From the IMG/VR virus record IMGVR_UViG_3300043409_000605, positions 1 to 31,738 of that record: DNA of 31,738 bases. One strand, 5' to 3'. The notes under the pieces are model-generated. The model had not been told where the DNA came from and did not search any database. It saw only the letters and a list, made by a program, of their open reading frames with translations. Shown in pieces: positions 21,158-28,605 of this stretch. How positions within the stretch are numbered: position 1 is the stretch's first letter; each line of letters starts with the position of its first letter. Position numbers and translations under genes: made by a program. This DNA comes from a virus.

Positions 21158-22099
21158 ATGGCTTATCCTACCCCGCAAGTAACCAATACCACCGCAGCAA
21201 CCTTTATCCCGGAGATTTGGTCTGACGAGATCATCGCCGCCTACAAGAAAAATCTTGTGATGGCGAATCTGGTTATGAAGATGAATTTCAAGGGCAAAAA
21301 AGGCGATGTGATCCACATCCCGGCACCGACCCGTGGTTCTGCTTCGCTTAAAGCCTCGTCTACCGCAGTCACCCTGATTGCTGATACCGAGTCAGAAGTG
21401 CAAGTTTCCATCAATCGCCACTTTGAATACAGCCGTTTCATTGAGGACATCACGGAAGCACAAGCACTGGCCTCTATGCGCCAGTTCTACACTGCTGACG
21501 CTGGTTACGCTCTGAGCCGCGCCGTAGATACCGACCTGATTCACCTGGGTCGTTCGTCCAACGGCGGCGCTGGCACCAACGCATATGCCACTGGCGCTTT
21601 CATCGGTGGTGATGGCACGACCGCTTACGTCGCCGGCAGTAACAACGAAAGCGCACTGACTGATGCGGCCATTCGTCGCACTATTCAGCGTCTTGACGAT
21701 AACGATACCGCAATGGATCAGCGTTTCTTTGTCATCCCCCCGTCCAGCCGTAACACGCTGATGGGTCTTGCCCGTTACACTGAGCAAGCGTTTGTTGGGA
21801 ATGGCAACGCGATCCGCAACGGCGAAATCGGCAACCTGTACGGCATTCCGGTCTTTACGACCAGCAACGCAGACACGACCTCTGGTTCGGCTGCTGCGCG
21901 GGTATGCTTGATGGGCCACCGTGATTCGATGGTGCTGGTTGAGCAAATCGGTATCCGGTCGCAGATCCAGTACAAGCAAGACTACCTCTCGACGCTGTTT
22001 ACCAGTGACACGCTGTACGGTGTTGCAGGCTTGCGTAATGCAGCCACCGTCGGCGCGGCTAAGTCTGCTTCGCTGTTTGCTCTGGTTGTTCCGGCCTAA
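21158..22099 (+). CDS. Major capsid protein
   Basis: A 313-residue protein with a strong GGAGA ribosome site, right after the scaffold. It starts TTAATFIPEIWSDEIIAAYKKNLVMANLV, then GDVIHIPAPTRGSAS and SINRHFEYSRFIEDITEAQA, the pattern of HK97-fold capsid proteins in small podoviruses. The codon use and GC content are higher than in the neighbours, as expected for a highly expressed gene. A hairpin (22111-22131) follows. Confidence 0.92.
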   Translation: MAYPTPQVTNTTAATFIPEIWSDEIIAAYKKNLVMANLVMKMNFKGKKGDVIHIPAPTRGSASLKASSTAVTLIADTESEVQVSINRHFEYSRFIEDITEAQALASMRQFYTADAGYALSRAVDTDLIHLGRSSNGGAGTNAYATGAFIGGDGTTAYVAGSNNESALTDAAIRRTIQRLDDNDTAMDQRFFVIPPSSRNTLMGLARYTEQAFVGNGNAIRNGEIGNLYGIPVFTTSNADTTSGSAAARVCLMGHRDSMVLVEQIGIRSQIQYKQDYLSTLFTSDTLYGVAGLRNAATVGAAKSASLFALVVPA

Positions 22100-22110
22100 T
22101 CCATAACCAA

Positions 22111-22131
22111 CCCCCCTCAGAAATGGGGGGG
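22111..22131 (+). terminator. Hairpin after the capsid gene, partial terminator
   Basis: Six C (22111-22116) pair with six of seven G (22125-22131) around an eight-base loop. The tail CATTCTTTC is only weakly T-rich, so termination may be partial and adjust expression after the capsid gene. Confidence 0.55.
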
Positions 22132-22153
22132 CATTCTTTCAAGGAGTTAAATT

Positions 22154-22477
22154 ATGGCTGCTGCAACTGCAATTACTGCTCGACAGGGCAACGACCAATT
22201 CCGCGGTGTCTTTAGCGACACGTGGGCTGTGACTTGTACCTTGAATTCTGCTTCAGTAGCAGATCAAGGCGCTGGAACTGACACCGTAGCCGTTCCTGGT
22301 GTTGTTTTGGGAGACGTGGTTATTGCCATGTCTGCTGGCGTTAGTGAGGCGGGGCTTGTTCGCCGCGCCTATGTTTCCGCTGCAAACACTGTCACTATCG
22401 CAACAACCAACACTACTGGCGGCCCGGTTGATTTAGCATCAACGACTGTAAAATTAGTTATTGCTCGCATCGTTTAA
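22154..22477 (+). CDS. Small structural protein, decoration or head-fibre type
   Basis: A 107-residue beta-rich protein with AAGGAG upstream. It has ATAITARQGNDQFRGVFSDTW, then PGVVLGDVVIAMSAGVSEAGLVRRAYVSAANTVTIATTN and ends VKLVIARIV. The alternating strands and low Lys/Glu content fit a capsid decoration or structural protein. It is flanked by hairpins on both sides, suggesting its own expression level. Function is inferred from position. Confidence 0.75.
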   Translation: MAAATAITARQGNDQFRGVFSDTWAVTCTLNSASVADQGAGTDTVAVPGVVLGDVVIAMSAGVSEAGLVRRAYVSAANTVTIATTNTTGGPVDLASTTVKLVIARIV

Positions 22478-22480
22478 ACA

Positions 22481-22501
22481 GGGGGCTTCGGCCCCCTTTT
22501 T
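22481..22501 (+). terminator. Rho-independent terminator with UUCG loop
   Basis: GGGGGC-TTCG-GCCCCC (22481-22496) followed by TTTTT (22497-22501). A textbook intrinsic terminator inside the late block; readthrough is needed for the downstream tail genes unless they have another promoter. Confidence 0.92.
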
Positions 22502-22510
22502 AGGTTAATT

Positions 22511-22708
22511 ATGGCAACATTTCGCTGTTTGCAATCAGGTAATACAGTAACTTTTACGCAACCGCATGATATTGATTCGATGCGCGGTCATGCTGGATAC
22601 GTAAGGGTTGATGTAGTCAATGAGAATCCAGAAGTTCCAGAAATAAAGCCTTTGCCAATGATTGCCCCTGCTAAACATAGGGGAAGACCGCGTAAATTCA
22701 AAATTTAG
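22511..22708 (+). CDS. Small protein with AT-hook-like tail
   Basis: A 65-residue protein just after the terminator. The first half is strand-rich (FRCLQSGNTVTFTQPHDIDSMRGHAGYVRVD). The C-terminus APAKHRGRPRKFKI is an AT-hook-like basic tail that may contact DNA. Proteins like this are common in head modules of environmental phages. Function unknown. Confidence 0.72.
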   Translation: MATFRCLQSGNTVTFTQPHDIDSMRGHAGYVRVDVVNENPEVPEIKPLPMIAPAKHRGRPRKFKI

Positions 22709-22719
22709 GAGTCAATGCT

Positions 22720-22863
22720 ATGTATGGTAAAGCACCGAAAATGTCGAAGAAAAAATCTATGCCATTGACTATTATGGTGGCTATTGGAAAACCAAAAGCT
22801 ATGCCGGTTCGTGGATCTCGGACAGCCAAAAACGTAGCAACTAAATCTAAGCGAGGCAAGTAA
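22720..22863 (+). CDS. Very basic 47-residue protein
   Basis: ATG 22720 with AGGAG nine bases upstream; the stop shares a base with the next start (TAATG). The peptide is Lys/Arg-rich (KAPKMSKKKSMPL ... RGSRTAKNVATKSKRGK). Its charge suggests DNA or RNA binding, maybe inside the capsid. No family recognised. Confidence 0.7.
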   Translation: MYGKAPKMSKKKSMPLTIMVAIGKPKAMPVRGSRTAKNVATKSKRGK

Positions 22864-23180
22864 TGTCAACCTTTCAACTTGATCCTAACCAAGTTGCGCT
22901 TGGCGTTCCGAGCTTGGGCGTAACGCAGGTATTTACTGTCACAACTTCTAGTGTTCAATCAACGGCATTTGGTGAGTCTACAACGATGGTTCGTTTATCT
23001 TGCTCATCGGGACATTGCCATTTTCAAATTGGCACTAATCCAACTGCAAGTATTACAACGTCGCCAATGATGCCAAGTAACTTTTCTGAGATTGTTCGGG
23101 TAAGTCCTGGTCAAAAGATTGCCGTTATCAAAGATGCTGCGGTGACTACCTCAACATTTTCTGTTACTGAGTTGGTATGA
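22863..23180 (+). CDS. Small beta-rich structural protein
   Basis: A 105-residue protein with TAATG overlap at its start and ATGA overlap at its end. Thr/Ser/Val-rich strands predominate (TQVFTVTTSSVQSTAFGESTTMVRLSCSSGHCHFQIGTNP), with a late VSPGQKIAVIKDAAVTTSTFSVTEL. It fits a head or neck decoration protein; that is inference from composition and position. Confidence 0.7.
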   Translation: MSTFQLDPNQVALGVPSLGVTQVFTVTTSSVQSTAFGESTTMVRLSCSSGHCHFQIGTNPTASITTSPMMPSNFSEIVRVSPGQKIAVIKDAAVTTSTFSVTELV

Positions 23181-23317
23181 AAAGCAAAGTCAACGAAGCC
23201 GGAAACTACACCAAGCCGACTATGCGGAAGGCTTTGTTTGAAAAGATTAAGGCAGGCACTAAAGGCGGCGATCCTGGTGAGTGGAGCGCAAGAAAAGCGC
23301 TAAAGGTTTACAGATGA
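23177..23317 (+). CDS. Small basic protein, DUF5872-like segment
   Basis: A 46-residue protein coupled by ATGA at both ends. It has MRKALFEKIKAGTKGGDPGEWSARKALKVYR, close to a G-x-P-G-x-W-S-A-R-K-A-x motif found in DUF5872-type virus proteins. It might be one half of a split pair with the next gene. No role known. Confidence 0.68.
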   Translation: MKSKVNEAGNYTKPTMRKALFEKIKAGTKGGDPGEWSARKALKVYR

Positions 23318-23604
23318 AAACCCCGGCATGGCAGCGCAAGGAAGGACAGAATCCTAAGGGTGGACTTAATGCTGCTGGCCGGGCAAGCCTGAAAGCTGCT
23401 GGTCAAGACATCAAAGCGCCGGTGAAATCTGGTGACAACCCACGCAGGGCATCATTTTTAGCTAGAATGGCTGGAAATCCAGGCCCAGAGTACAAGAATG
23501 GTGAACCAACCAGACTTCTGTTGAGTTTAAAGGCATGGGGGGCTAGTAGCAAAGCAGATGCAAAAGCCAAGGCCAAGGCAATTAGTGCAAGGAACAAGAA
23601 ATGA
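23314..23604 (+). CDS. Basic protein, 96 residues, unknown
   Basis: ATG 23314 overlaps the previous stop (ATGA). The protein is Lys/Ala/Gly/Pro-rich (MKTPAWQRKEGQNPKGGLNAAGRASLKAAGQDIKAPVKSGDNPRRASFLARMAGNPGPEY) and ends with an Ala/Lys helix. I recall P-A-W-Q-R-K-E-G-x-N-P-x-G-G-L-N-A-x-G-R from proteins of small podoviruses. It may bind DNA during packaging. Function unproven. Confidence 0.72.
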   Translation: MKTPAWQRKEGQNPKGGLNAAGRASLKAAGQDIKAPVKSGDNPRRASFLARMAGNPGPEYKNGEPTRLLLSLKAWGASSKADAKAKAKAISARNKK

Positions 23605-24248
23605 CCTATCTCCAGCTTATCAATAACGTCTTGATTCGATTGCGCGAAACGCAAGTATCTACTAACAACGAAACGACTTATTCGACCCTGATTGGCCTTT
23701 TCGTCAACGATGCAAAGCGCCAGATTGAGGACTCTTTTAGCTGGAACGCGTTAGGAACTACCGTCACTATTACTACAGTGGCTTCAACTTACGTCTATTC
23801 CTTGACGGGTGCAGGTCAGAAGTTTCAGGTTCAGGACGCAATCAATGTCACCTCGAATGTTGGGCTGCAAAACATCAGTTTTGTCGAGATGAACCGCTAT
23901 CAAAATCTTGTTCCCACAACAAACGGGATTCCTGCTTTTTACGCATTTGATGGCGTAGATGCTAACGGGGACACTAAAGTAGTGCTTTATCCTCGCCCTG
24001 ATGGTGTCTACAGCATCCCTTTTTCGCTTACTGTGCCGCAGGCAACGCTGGCTGCTGATTCTACTTCTGTCCTTGTTTCTGATTCTTTGGTTGTGCAGAA
24101 CGCTTACGCAAGGGCGCTGGTCGAGCGCGGTGAGGATGGCGGTCTTAACTCGTCCGAGGCGTATCAGCTTTACAGAGGTATGCTTGCCGACCAGATTGCG
24201 CTGGAAGGTACGCGCTACCCTGAAAATCAAGAATTCATAGCAATATGA
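23601..24248 (+). CDS. Tail adaptor (gp11/tail tubular A-like)
   Basis: A 215-residue protein that starts by ATGA overlap. The N-terminus TYLQLINNVLIRLRETQV... is the typical helix of podovirus adaptor proteins, followed by FVNDAKRQIEDSFSWNAL, then a strand-rich middle with VVLYPRPDGVYSIPFSLTV, and ends with a helix ending in NQEFIAI. These proteins form the ring below the portal that joins the tail. It is coupled to the tail hub gene (ATGA 24245-24248). Confidence 0.85.
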   Translation: MTYLQLINNVLIRLRETQVSTNNETTYSTLIGLFVNDAKRQIEDSFSWNALGTTVTITTVASTYVYSLTGAGQKFQVQDAINVTSNVGLQNISFVEMNRYQNLVPTTNGIPAFYAFDGVDANGDTKVVLYPRPDGVYSIPFSLTVPQATLAADSTSVLVSDSLVVQNAYARALVERGEDGGLNSSEAYQLYRGMLADQIALEGTRYPENQEFIAI

Positions 24249-25804
24249 GCGAGCCACTCCAAACCGCCAGCATTTCAGCCCCAGGATTTTTGGGTCTGAA
24301 CACGCAGGACTCGCCCCTAGATTTGGCGGCAGGATATGCTTTGATTGCAACAAATTGCGTTATTGACCAGTTTGGGCGCATTGGTTCACGTAATGGATGG
24401 TCTAGGGTGAACTCATCATCCGGTAATCTTGGAGCTAACAACCCTGGCGTAATCCATGAGCTAGTTGAAACCGATGGCACTCTGACCGTTCTGTTTTCCG
24501 GGAACAATAAACTATTTAAACTGGATAGTGTAAACGCCGTGGTCGAATTGACCTACGGAGGAGGCGGAACTGCCCCAACTATTACTGCAAACAATTGGGC
24601 CTGTGCATCGTTAAATGGCATCACTTACTTTTTTCAAGCCAATCATGACCCACTGATCTATGACCCCGCTGTTAGCACCACGACATTTCGCAGGGTAAGT
24701 GAGAAAACAGGTTATGCAGGAACCGTTCCTAGTGGGAACATTGTAATCAGTGCTTATGGTCGCTTATGGGTGGCAGATACTCTTACAGACAACACAACTG
24801 TCTTTTTCTCCGATCTGCTTTCCGGCCATGTTTGGACTGGCGGTACTTCAGGTTCATTGAACATCAATCAAGTTTGGCCGAACGGTGCAGATAACATTAC
24901 TGGTTTGGCGGCGCACAACAATTTCCTGGTTATCTTCGGACAGCGCCAGATTCTTATCTATTCAGGTGCGACTACACCATCAACGATAACGCTGGCAGAT
25001 ACCGTTTCAGGTATTGGTTGCATTTCAAGAGACTCCATCCAAAACACCGGAAAGGACGTTTTGTTTTTGTCCAATTCAGGTTTGAGGTCATTTGCTCGAA
25101 CTGTGATTGAAAAGTCTGTTCCGATTGGCGACTTGTCAAAGAACGTACGTAGTGACCTGATGAACAGCCTTTCCGGTGAAACGCTGGCAAACATCAGGTC
25201 GATTTATTCTGAAACCGAGGCGTTTTATCTTCTCGTTCTGCCGCTGGCAAAGCAGGTGTTTTGTTTTGACACTCGCCTCCAGTTACAAGATGGCTCTTTA
25301 AGGGTAACGATATGGAATTCAATTGAACCATCTGCGCTATTGTCTCGTCGAAATGGCGATTTGTTGCTTGGCAAAACTGGTTATATTGCAAAATACACAG
25401 GAACAAACGACGATACGCTGACATATCGTCTTCAGTATTACACCAATCATGCTGATTTAGGCGACGCAAATGTAACTTCACTGCTTAAGCGGCTTAAGGT
25501 AGTAGTAATCGGTGGCACCAATCAAACCTTGACGATGAAGTGGGCATTTGATTTCACATCAAACTATTTGTCAGCTAACGCTTTAATAAAAACGAATAAA
25601 ATAAGTCAATACAATATTGCGGAATACGGGTCAAATGCTACCGTAGTAGCTGAATACGCAAACGGTATTTCTATGCAGACTTTAAGCGTTCCAGCAAGCG
25701 GAAGCGGTAAAATCGTGCAGACAGGTTATGAGGCTGATATTAACGGCGCTGCAATATCTATTCAGCGCATTGAGATTCAATCAAAGAACGGGAAAACAGT
25801 ATGA
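24245..25804 (+). CDS. Tail hub / stabilisation protein
   Basis: A 519-residue protein. The start with SISAPGFLGLNTQDSPLDLAAGYALIATNC, then VIDQFGRIGSRNGW, is typical of podovirus tail hub or stabilisation proteins (tail tubular B-like). The middle consists of repeated short strands with aromatic blades (ACASLNGITYFFQANHDPLIYD, AAHNNFLVIFGQRQILIYSG), a beta-propeller-like region. It follows the adaptor gene, as expected. It forms the tail tip that closes the DNA channel. Confidence 0.85.
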   Translation: MSEPLQTASISAPGFLGLNTQDSPLDLAAGYALIATNCVIDQFGRIGSRNGWSRVNSSSGNLGANNPGVIHELVETDGTLTVLFSGNNKLFKLDSVNAVVELTYGGGGTAPTITANNWACASLNGITYFFQANHDPLIYDPAVSTTTFRRVSEKTGYAGTVPSGNIVISAYGRLWVADTLTDNTTVFFSDLLSGHVWTGGTSGSLNINQVWPNGADNITGLAAHNNFLVIFGQRQILIYSGATTPSTITLADTVSGIGCISRDSIQNTGKDVLFLSNSGLRSFARTVIEKSVPIGDLSKNVRSDLMNSLSGETLANIRSIYSETEAFYLLVLPLAKQVFCFDTRLQLQDGSLRVTIWNSIEPSALLSRRNGDLLLGKTGYIAKYTGTNDDTLTYRLQYYTNHADLGDANVTSLLKRLKVVVIGGTNQTLTMKWAFDFTSNYLSANALIKTNKISQYNIAEYGSNATVVAEYANGISMQTLSVPASGSGKIVQTGYEADINGAAISIQRIEIQSKNGKTV

Positions 25805-25832
25805 GTTTCCGCCAGAAACAAGGAGATTGATT

Positions 25833-26666
25833 TTGTCTAATTATGTACAAAGCACAAATTTCGCCACTAAAGACGCGCTTGTTTCTGGCGATCCGCTGAA
25901 GATTGTCAAAGGCACAGAGATCAACACCGAGTTTGTCAACATCGCGGTTGCGGTTGCGACTAAGGCTGACTTAGCTAGTCCTACGTTTACGGGAACAATT
26001 ACAATTCCTACCGCAAACATTACCGGCGCGGCTACGATTGGCACAACTCTGGGTGTAACGGGTGCGACGACGTTGTCAAGCACTCTAGGTGTAACGGGGG
26101 TAGCAACGCTAGGCACCGGCGCAATTCTAGGCACACCCGCAAGCGCCACACTTACCAACGCCACAGGCTTGCCCCTGACCACAGGTGTGACCGGCACCCT
26201 CCCTGTTGCGAACGGGGGGACAGGAACAACATTAACTACATTTGTTAATGCCGCTACCAATGTAACCGGAACATTACCTGTCGCAAATGGCGGCACTGGC
26301 GACACGACCTATACAAACGGTCAACTGTTAATCGGCAACACGACTGGCAATACTCTTACCAAAGCTACATTAACTGCCGGAACAGGTATCTCAGTTACTA
26401 ATAGCACTGGCTCAATTACGATTGCAAGCACTGTTACCGGCGGGGTTTCTACTGATGTTGGTAATTTAGGTGTCGGTTCGTTTGCATTGGGAGCGCCAGC
26501 TACAGGAACAACCGCAGCCGGGGCAACAACTGCGGCGCTTCAAGTTGTTACTGATACAGCCCTACCAACATTTTCATCTACCCTCGCAGGCACTTGGCGA
26601 AACGTGGGCGGTGTTACTGCTGACGTAAGTCCAATGTCTGTTTCTATGTTTCAAAGGATTTCATGA
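25833..26666 (+). CDS. Second tail fibre protein, TTG start
   Basis: A 277-residue protein. The start at TTG 25833 is chosen because AGGAG (25821-25825) lies exactly seven bases upstream and the N-terminus SNYVQSTNFATKDALVSGDPLKIVKGTEINTEFVNIAVAVATKADL is a typical phage fibre attachment segment. Thr/Gly repeats (GTLPVANGGTG, TTGVTGTLPVANGG) form the shaft and a short C-terminal domain ends with VTADVSPMSVSMFQRIS. It is followed by its likely chaperone. A nine-codon ATG frame at 25801-25830 lies between the hub stop and this gene. It shares a shaft module with the fibre at 17802. Confidence 0.85.
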   Translation: MSNYVQSTNFATKDALVSGDPLKIVKGTEINTEFVNIAVAVATKADLASPTFTGTITIPTANITGAATIGTTLGVTGATTLSSTLGVTGVATLGTGAILGTPASATLTNATGLPLTTGVTGTLPVANGGTGTTLTTFVNAATNVTGTLPVANGGTGDTTYTNGQLLIGNTTGNTLTKATLTAGTGISVTNSTGSITIASTVTGGVSTDVGNLGVGSFALGAPATGTTAAGATTAALQVVTDTALPTFSSTLAGTWRNVGGVTADVSPMSVSMFQRIS

Positions 26667-27109
26667 TGAGTATTAAACTTGTGGAAGCGAAAAATCCTGT
26701 ATGGGGTAACGCCGAAAATACTTCTGTCGTTGTGGAGTGCAATTTTGAACATCTGCCAGAAGAATTTGTGCCATTCCGCGCAATAGCAAACGATGTCGAA
26801 AAACACGGCAAAGAGATTTTTGCTTGCGCTATTGCAGGTGATTTTGGCCCGATTGCTCCATACGTTGCCCCGCCACCGGTGATTCCTAATGTTGTGACTA
26901 TGCGTCAGGCTAAACTTGCCTTGTTACAGCAAAATCTTTTGAATTCTATCAATACTGCAATTGACCAAGCAGGTGAAGCAGCAAAAATTGAATGGCAATA
27001 CGCAACAGAAGTAAAAAGAAATAATGCTTTAGTTCAAGCAATTTCTGCTCAACTTAATCTTACAGAACAGCAAATTGACGAATTATTCACACTGGCAGCA
27101 AGTTTATAA
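26663..27109 (+). CDS. Tail fibre assembly chaperone-like protein
   Basis: A 148-residue protein starting by ATGA overlap (ATG 26663 or 26666). The N-terminal half has VVVECNFEHLPEEFVPFRAIANDVEKHGKEIFA. A Pro-rich linker (VAPPPVIP) leads to a helical domain: RQAKLALLQQNLLNSINTAID, IEWQYATEVKRNNALVQAISAQLNLTEQQIDELFTLAA. This is the pattern of phage fibre assembly chaperones and tail-fibre-related proteins. It follows the fibre gene directly. Confidence 0.8.
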   Translation: MMSIKLVEAKNPVWGNAENTSVVVECNFEHLPEEFVPFRAIANDVEKHGKEIFACAIAGDFGPIAPYVAPPPVIPNVVTMRQAKLALLQQNLLNSINTAIDQAGEAAKIEWQYATEVKRNNALVQAISAQLNLTEQQIDELFTLAASL

Positions 27110-27110
27110 A

Positions 27111-27227
27111 CTTGAGCTCGGCGCAAGCACAGCAGCGATTGTTTCCGAAAAGCAGCGCCTTCGGGATATTACGAAGCAAGTAGACGCGCTAACCTCTCTT
27201 GATGAACTTAAAGCACTAGGACTCTAA
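27111..27227 (+). pseudogene. Orphan C-terminal coding fragment
   Basis: After the chaperone stop (27107-27109), in the frame shifted by +1, there is an uninterrupted, protein-like stretch: LELGASTAAIVSEKQRLRDI, then TKQVDALTSLDELKALGL and a stop at 27225-27227. It has no ATG and no ribosome site. It reads like the helical C-terminus of a fibre assembly or chaperone protein whose front was lost or replaced. A programmed +1 shift is possible but the bases at the junction (TTA-TAA) offer no good slippery site. Confidence 0.55.
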
Positions 27228-27246
27228 ATTATTGTTAATCACTGTG

Positions 27247-27549
27247 ATGATAAAAGCAGAAGGCTTGAAAATACCTGTAATTACAACTGATGATTACATT
27301 ATCTACACAGAAGACGTAAATGGTTTATTGTTTGTCCACATGGATGTATTTAAATGGACAAAAAGTATTAAGAAAGAGTTTGCTAAAGACTGGCTTCATT
27401 GGGCTAGAAAACAAAAACAAGATATATACGCAATGCCGTTTATAGATGATGAAAAGATGCACAAATGGTCTTTGATAACAGGTTTTAAGGTATTAGAGAA
27501 TCACAAATGTTTAGATGGAATAAATAGAAAGCTGTATCTCTGGAGATAA
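27247..27549 (+). CDS. Internal virion protein A-like (GNAT-like) protein
   Basis: A 100-residue protein from ATG 27247; TTG 27232 would add five residues, and neither start has a strong ribosome site. After strands at the N-terminus it has VFKWTKSIKKEFAKDWLHWARKQKQDIYAMPF, then KMHKWSLITGFKVLENHK and LYLW at the end. The order, helix then strand then helix with I-T-G-F and a final strand, resembles GNAT-fold proteins such as the T7 gp13 internal virion protein. It lies just before the internal virion genes. Role is inference. Confidence 0.65.
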   Translation: MIKAEGLKIPVITTDDYIIYTEDVNGLLFVHMDVFKWTKSIKKEFAKDWLHWARKQKQDIYAMPFIDDEKMHKWSLITGFKVLENHKCLDGINRKLYLWR

Positions 27550-27552
27550 ATT

Positions 27553-28596
27553 ATGGGAAGTCTTGTCAGCTCCGTATTAGGGTTTATTGGCGCAGAACAG
27601 CAGGGGGATGATGCTGTAGCGGCAGCTAATACTTCTGCTGCTGCTCAAATTGCAGCCGCAAAGATCGCCGCTGAAGAAGCGCGGTTCCGACCTATTGGGA
27701 TTACAACTAGGTTTGGTCAGTCTAATTTTGGGTATGATCCTAAAACTGGACGATTATCTTCTGCTGGATATACAGTCTCTCCAGAGCTTAAAGCCTATCA
27801 AGATAGGATTATGGCCCTTACTGGCATGGGTCTTAACTTTGCCGAACAAGCGCCAGGTCTTTACGATCCCTTAAAAGGAGCTGCTACCGGACTGTTTAAT
27901 TTGGGTCAGCAATATATGGCTCAAAGTCCAGAACAAGCTGCCGCTAGGTATATTGCACAGCAGCAAGAACTTCTCGCCCCTTCTAGAGAAAGACAGTTTT
28001 CTCAACTGCAAAACCAGTTATTCCAGACTGGTAGAGGTGGATTAGCTGTAGGGGCCACAGGAGCGCGTCCTAGTGGCGCAGCCGGGCTTGGTGCCGCCTC
28101 TCCAGAGATGGAGGCATACTACAACGCACTAGCTCAACAAGACGCTGCATTGGCGGCTCAAGGAATGCAAGCGGGTCAACAGCAGACAGCGTTTGGTGCC
28201 GGTCTGTTTGGCACTGGTGCCGGTCTGTTAGGTGGATACGGCGCGGGGCTTTCTAACGCTTATGCTCCGTTTACTTCGGGTCTTGGAGTCGCTGGACAGG
28301 TTGAAAACCTTGGCATGGAGCCGCTTACATTGGGTTCGGCATTAGGTGGTCGCATTGCAAATCCTACCGGCGCAAATGCACTGTTTCAAGGCGGCTCCAA
28401 TGCCGCAAAAGCATTGCAAGGGCCAATGAGCTACAGTCCTACCGGTACGTTACTTAGTTCTTTAGCGCAAAGTCCGTACGTTCAACAAGGTGCGAATCAA
28501 TTAGGTGATTATTTTGGTGGATTATTTGGTGGCGGCGGGACTATGACCGCGCCTTACATTCCCACATTTGATGAATACGGTGCCTCGAATTTCTAA
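27553..28596 (+). CDS. Internal virion / ejection protein
   Basis: A 347-residue protein with GGAGATAA before ATG. The N-terminus (MGSLVSSVLGFIGAEQQGDDAVAAANTSAAAQIAAAK) is a hydrophobic segment with an Ala-rich helix, followed by FRPIGITTRFGQSNFGYDP and Gln/Ala/Gly-rich helices (LFNLGQQYMAQSPEQAAARYIAQQQELLAPSRERQ). Gly-rich stretches follow. It resembles ejection proteins of small podoviruses that are delivered with DNA to form a trans-envelope channel. Position upstream of two other such genes supports this. Confidence 0.78.
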   Translation: MGSLVSSVLGFIGAEQQGDDAVAAANTSAAAQIAAAKIAAEEARFRPIGITTRFGQSNFGYDPKTGRLSSAGYTVSPELKAYQDRIMALTGMGLNFAEQAPGLYDPLKGAATGLFNLGQQYMAQSPEQAAARYIAQQQELLAPSRERQFSQLQNQLFQTGRGGLAVGATGARPSGAAGLGAASPEMEAYYNALAQQDAALAAQGMQAGQQQTAFGAGLFGTGAGLLGGYGAGLSNAYAPFTSGLGVAGQVENLGMEPLTLGSALGGRIANPTGANALFQGGSNAAKALQGPMSYSPTGTLLSSLAQSPYVQQGANQLGDYFGGLFGGGGTMTAPYIPTFDEYGASNF

Positions 28597-28605
28597 GGAA
28601 TAATC

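Noticed and set aside
26960-27227. Programmed frameshift making a longer chaperone
   Set aside because: The +1 frame is open, but the junction TTA-TAA allows no good re-pairing and no stimulatory structure was noticed; a gene relic is more likely.
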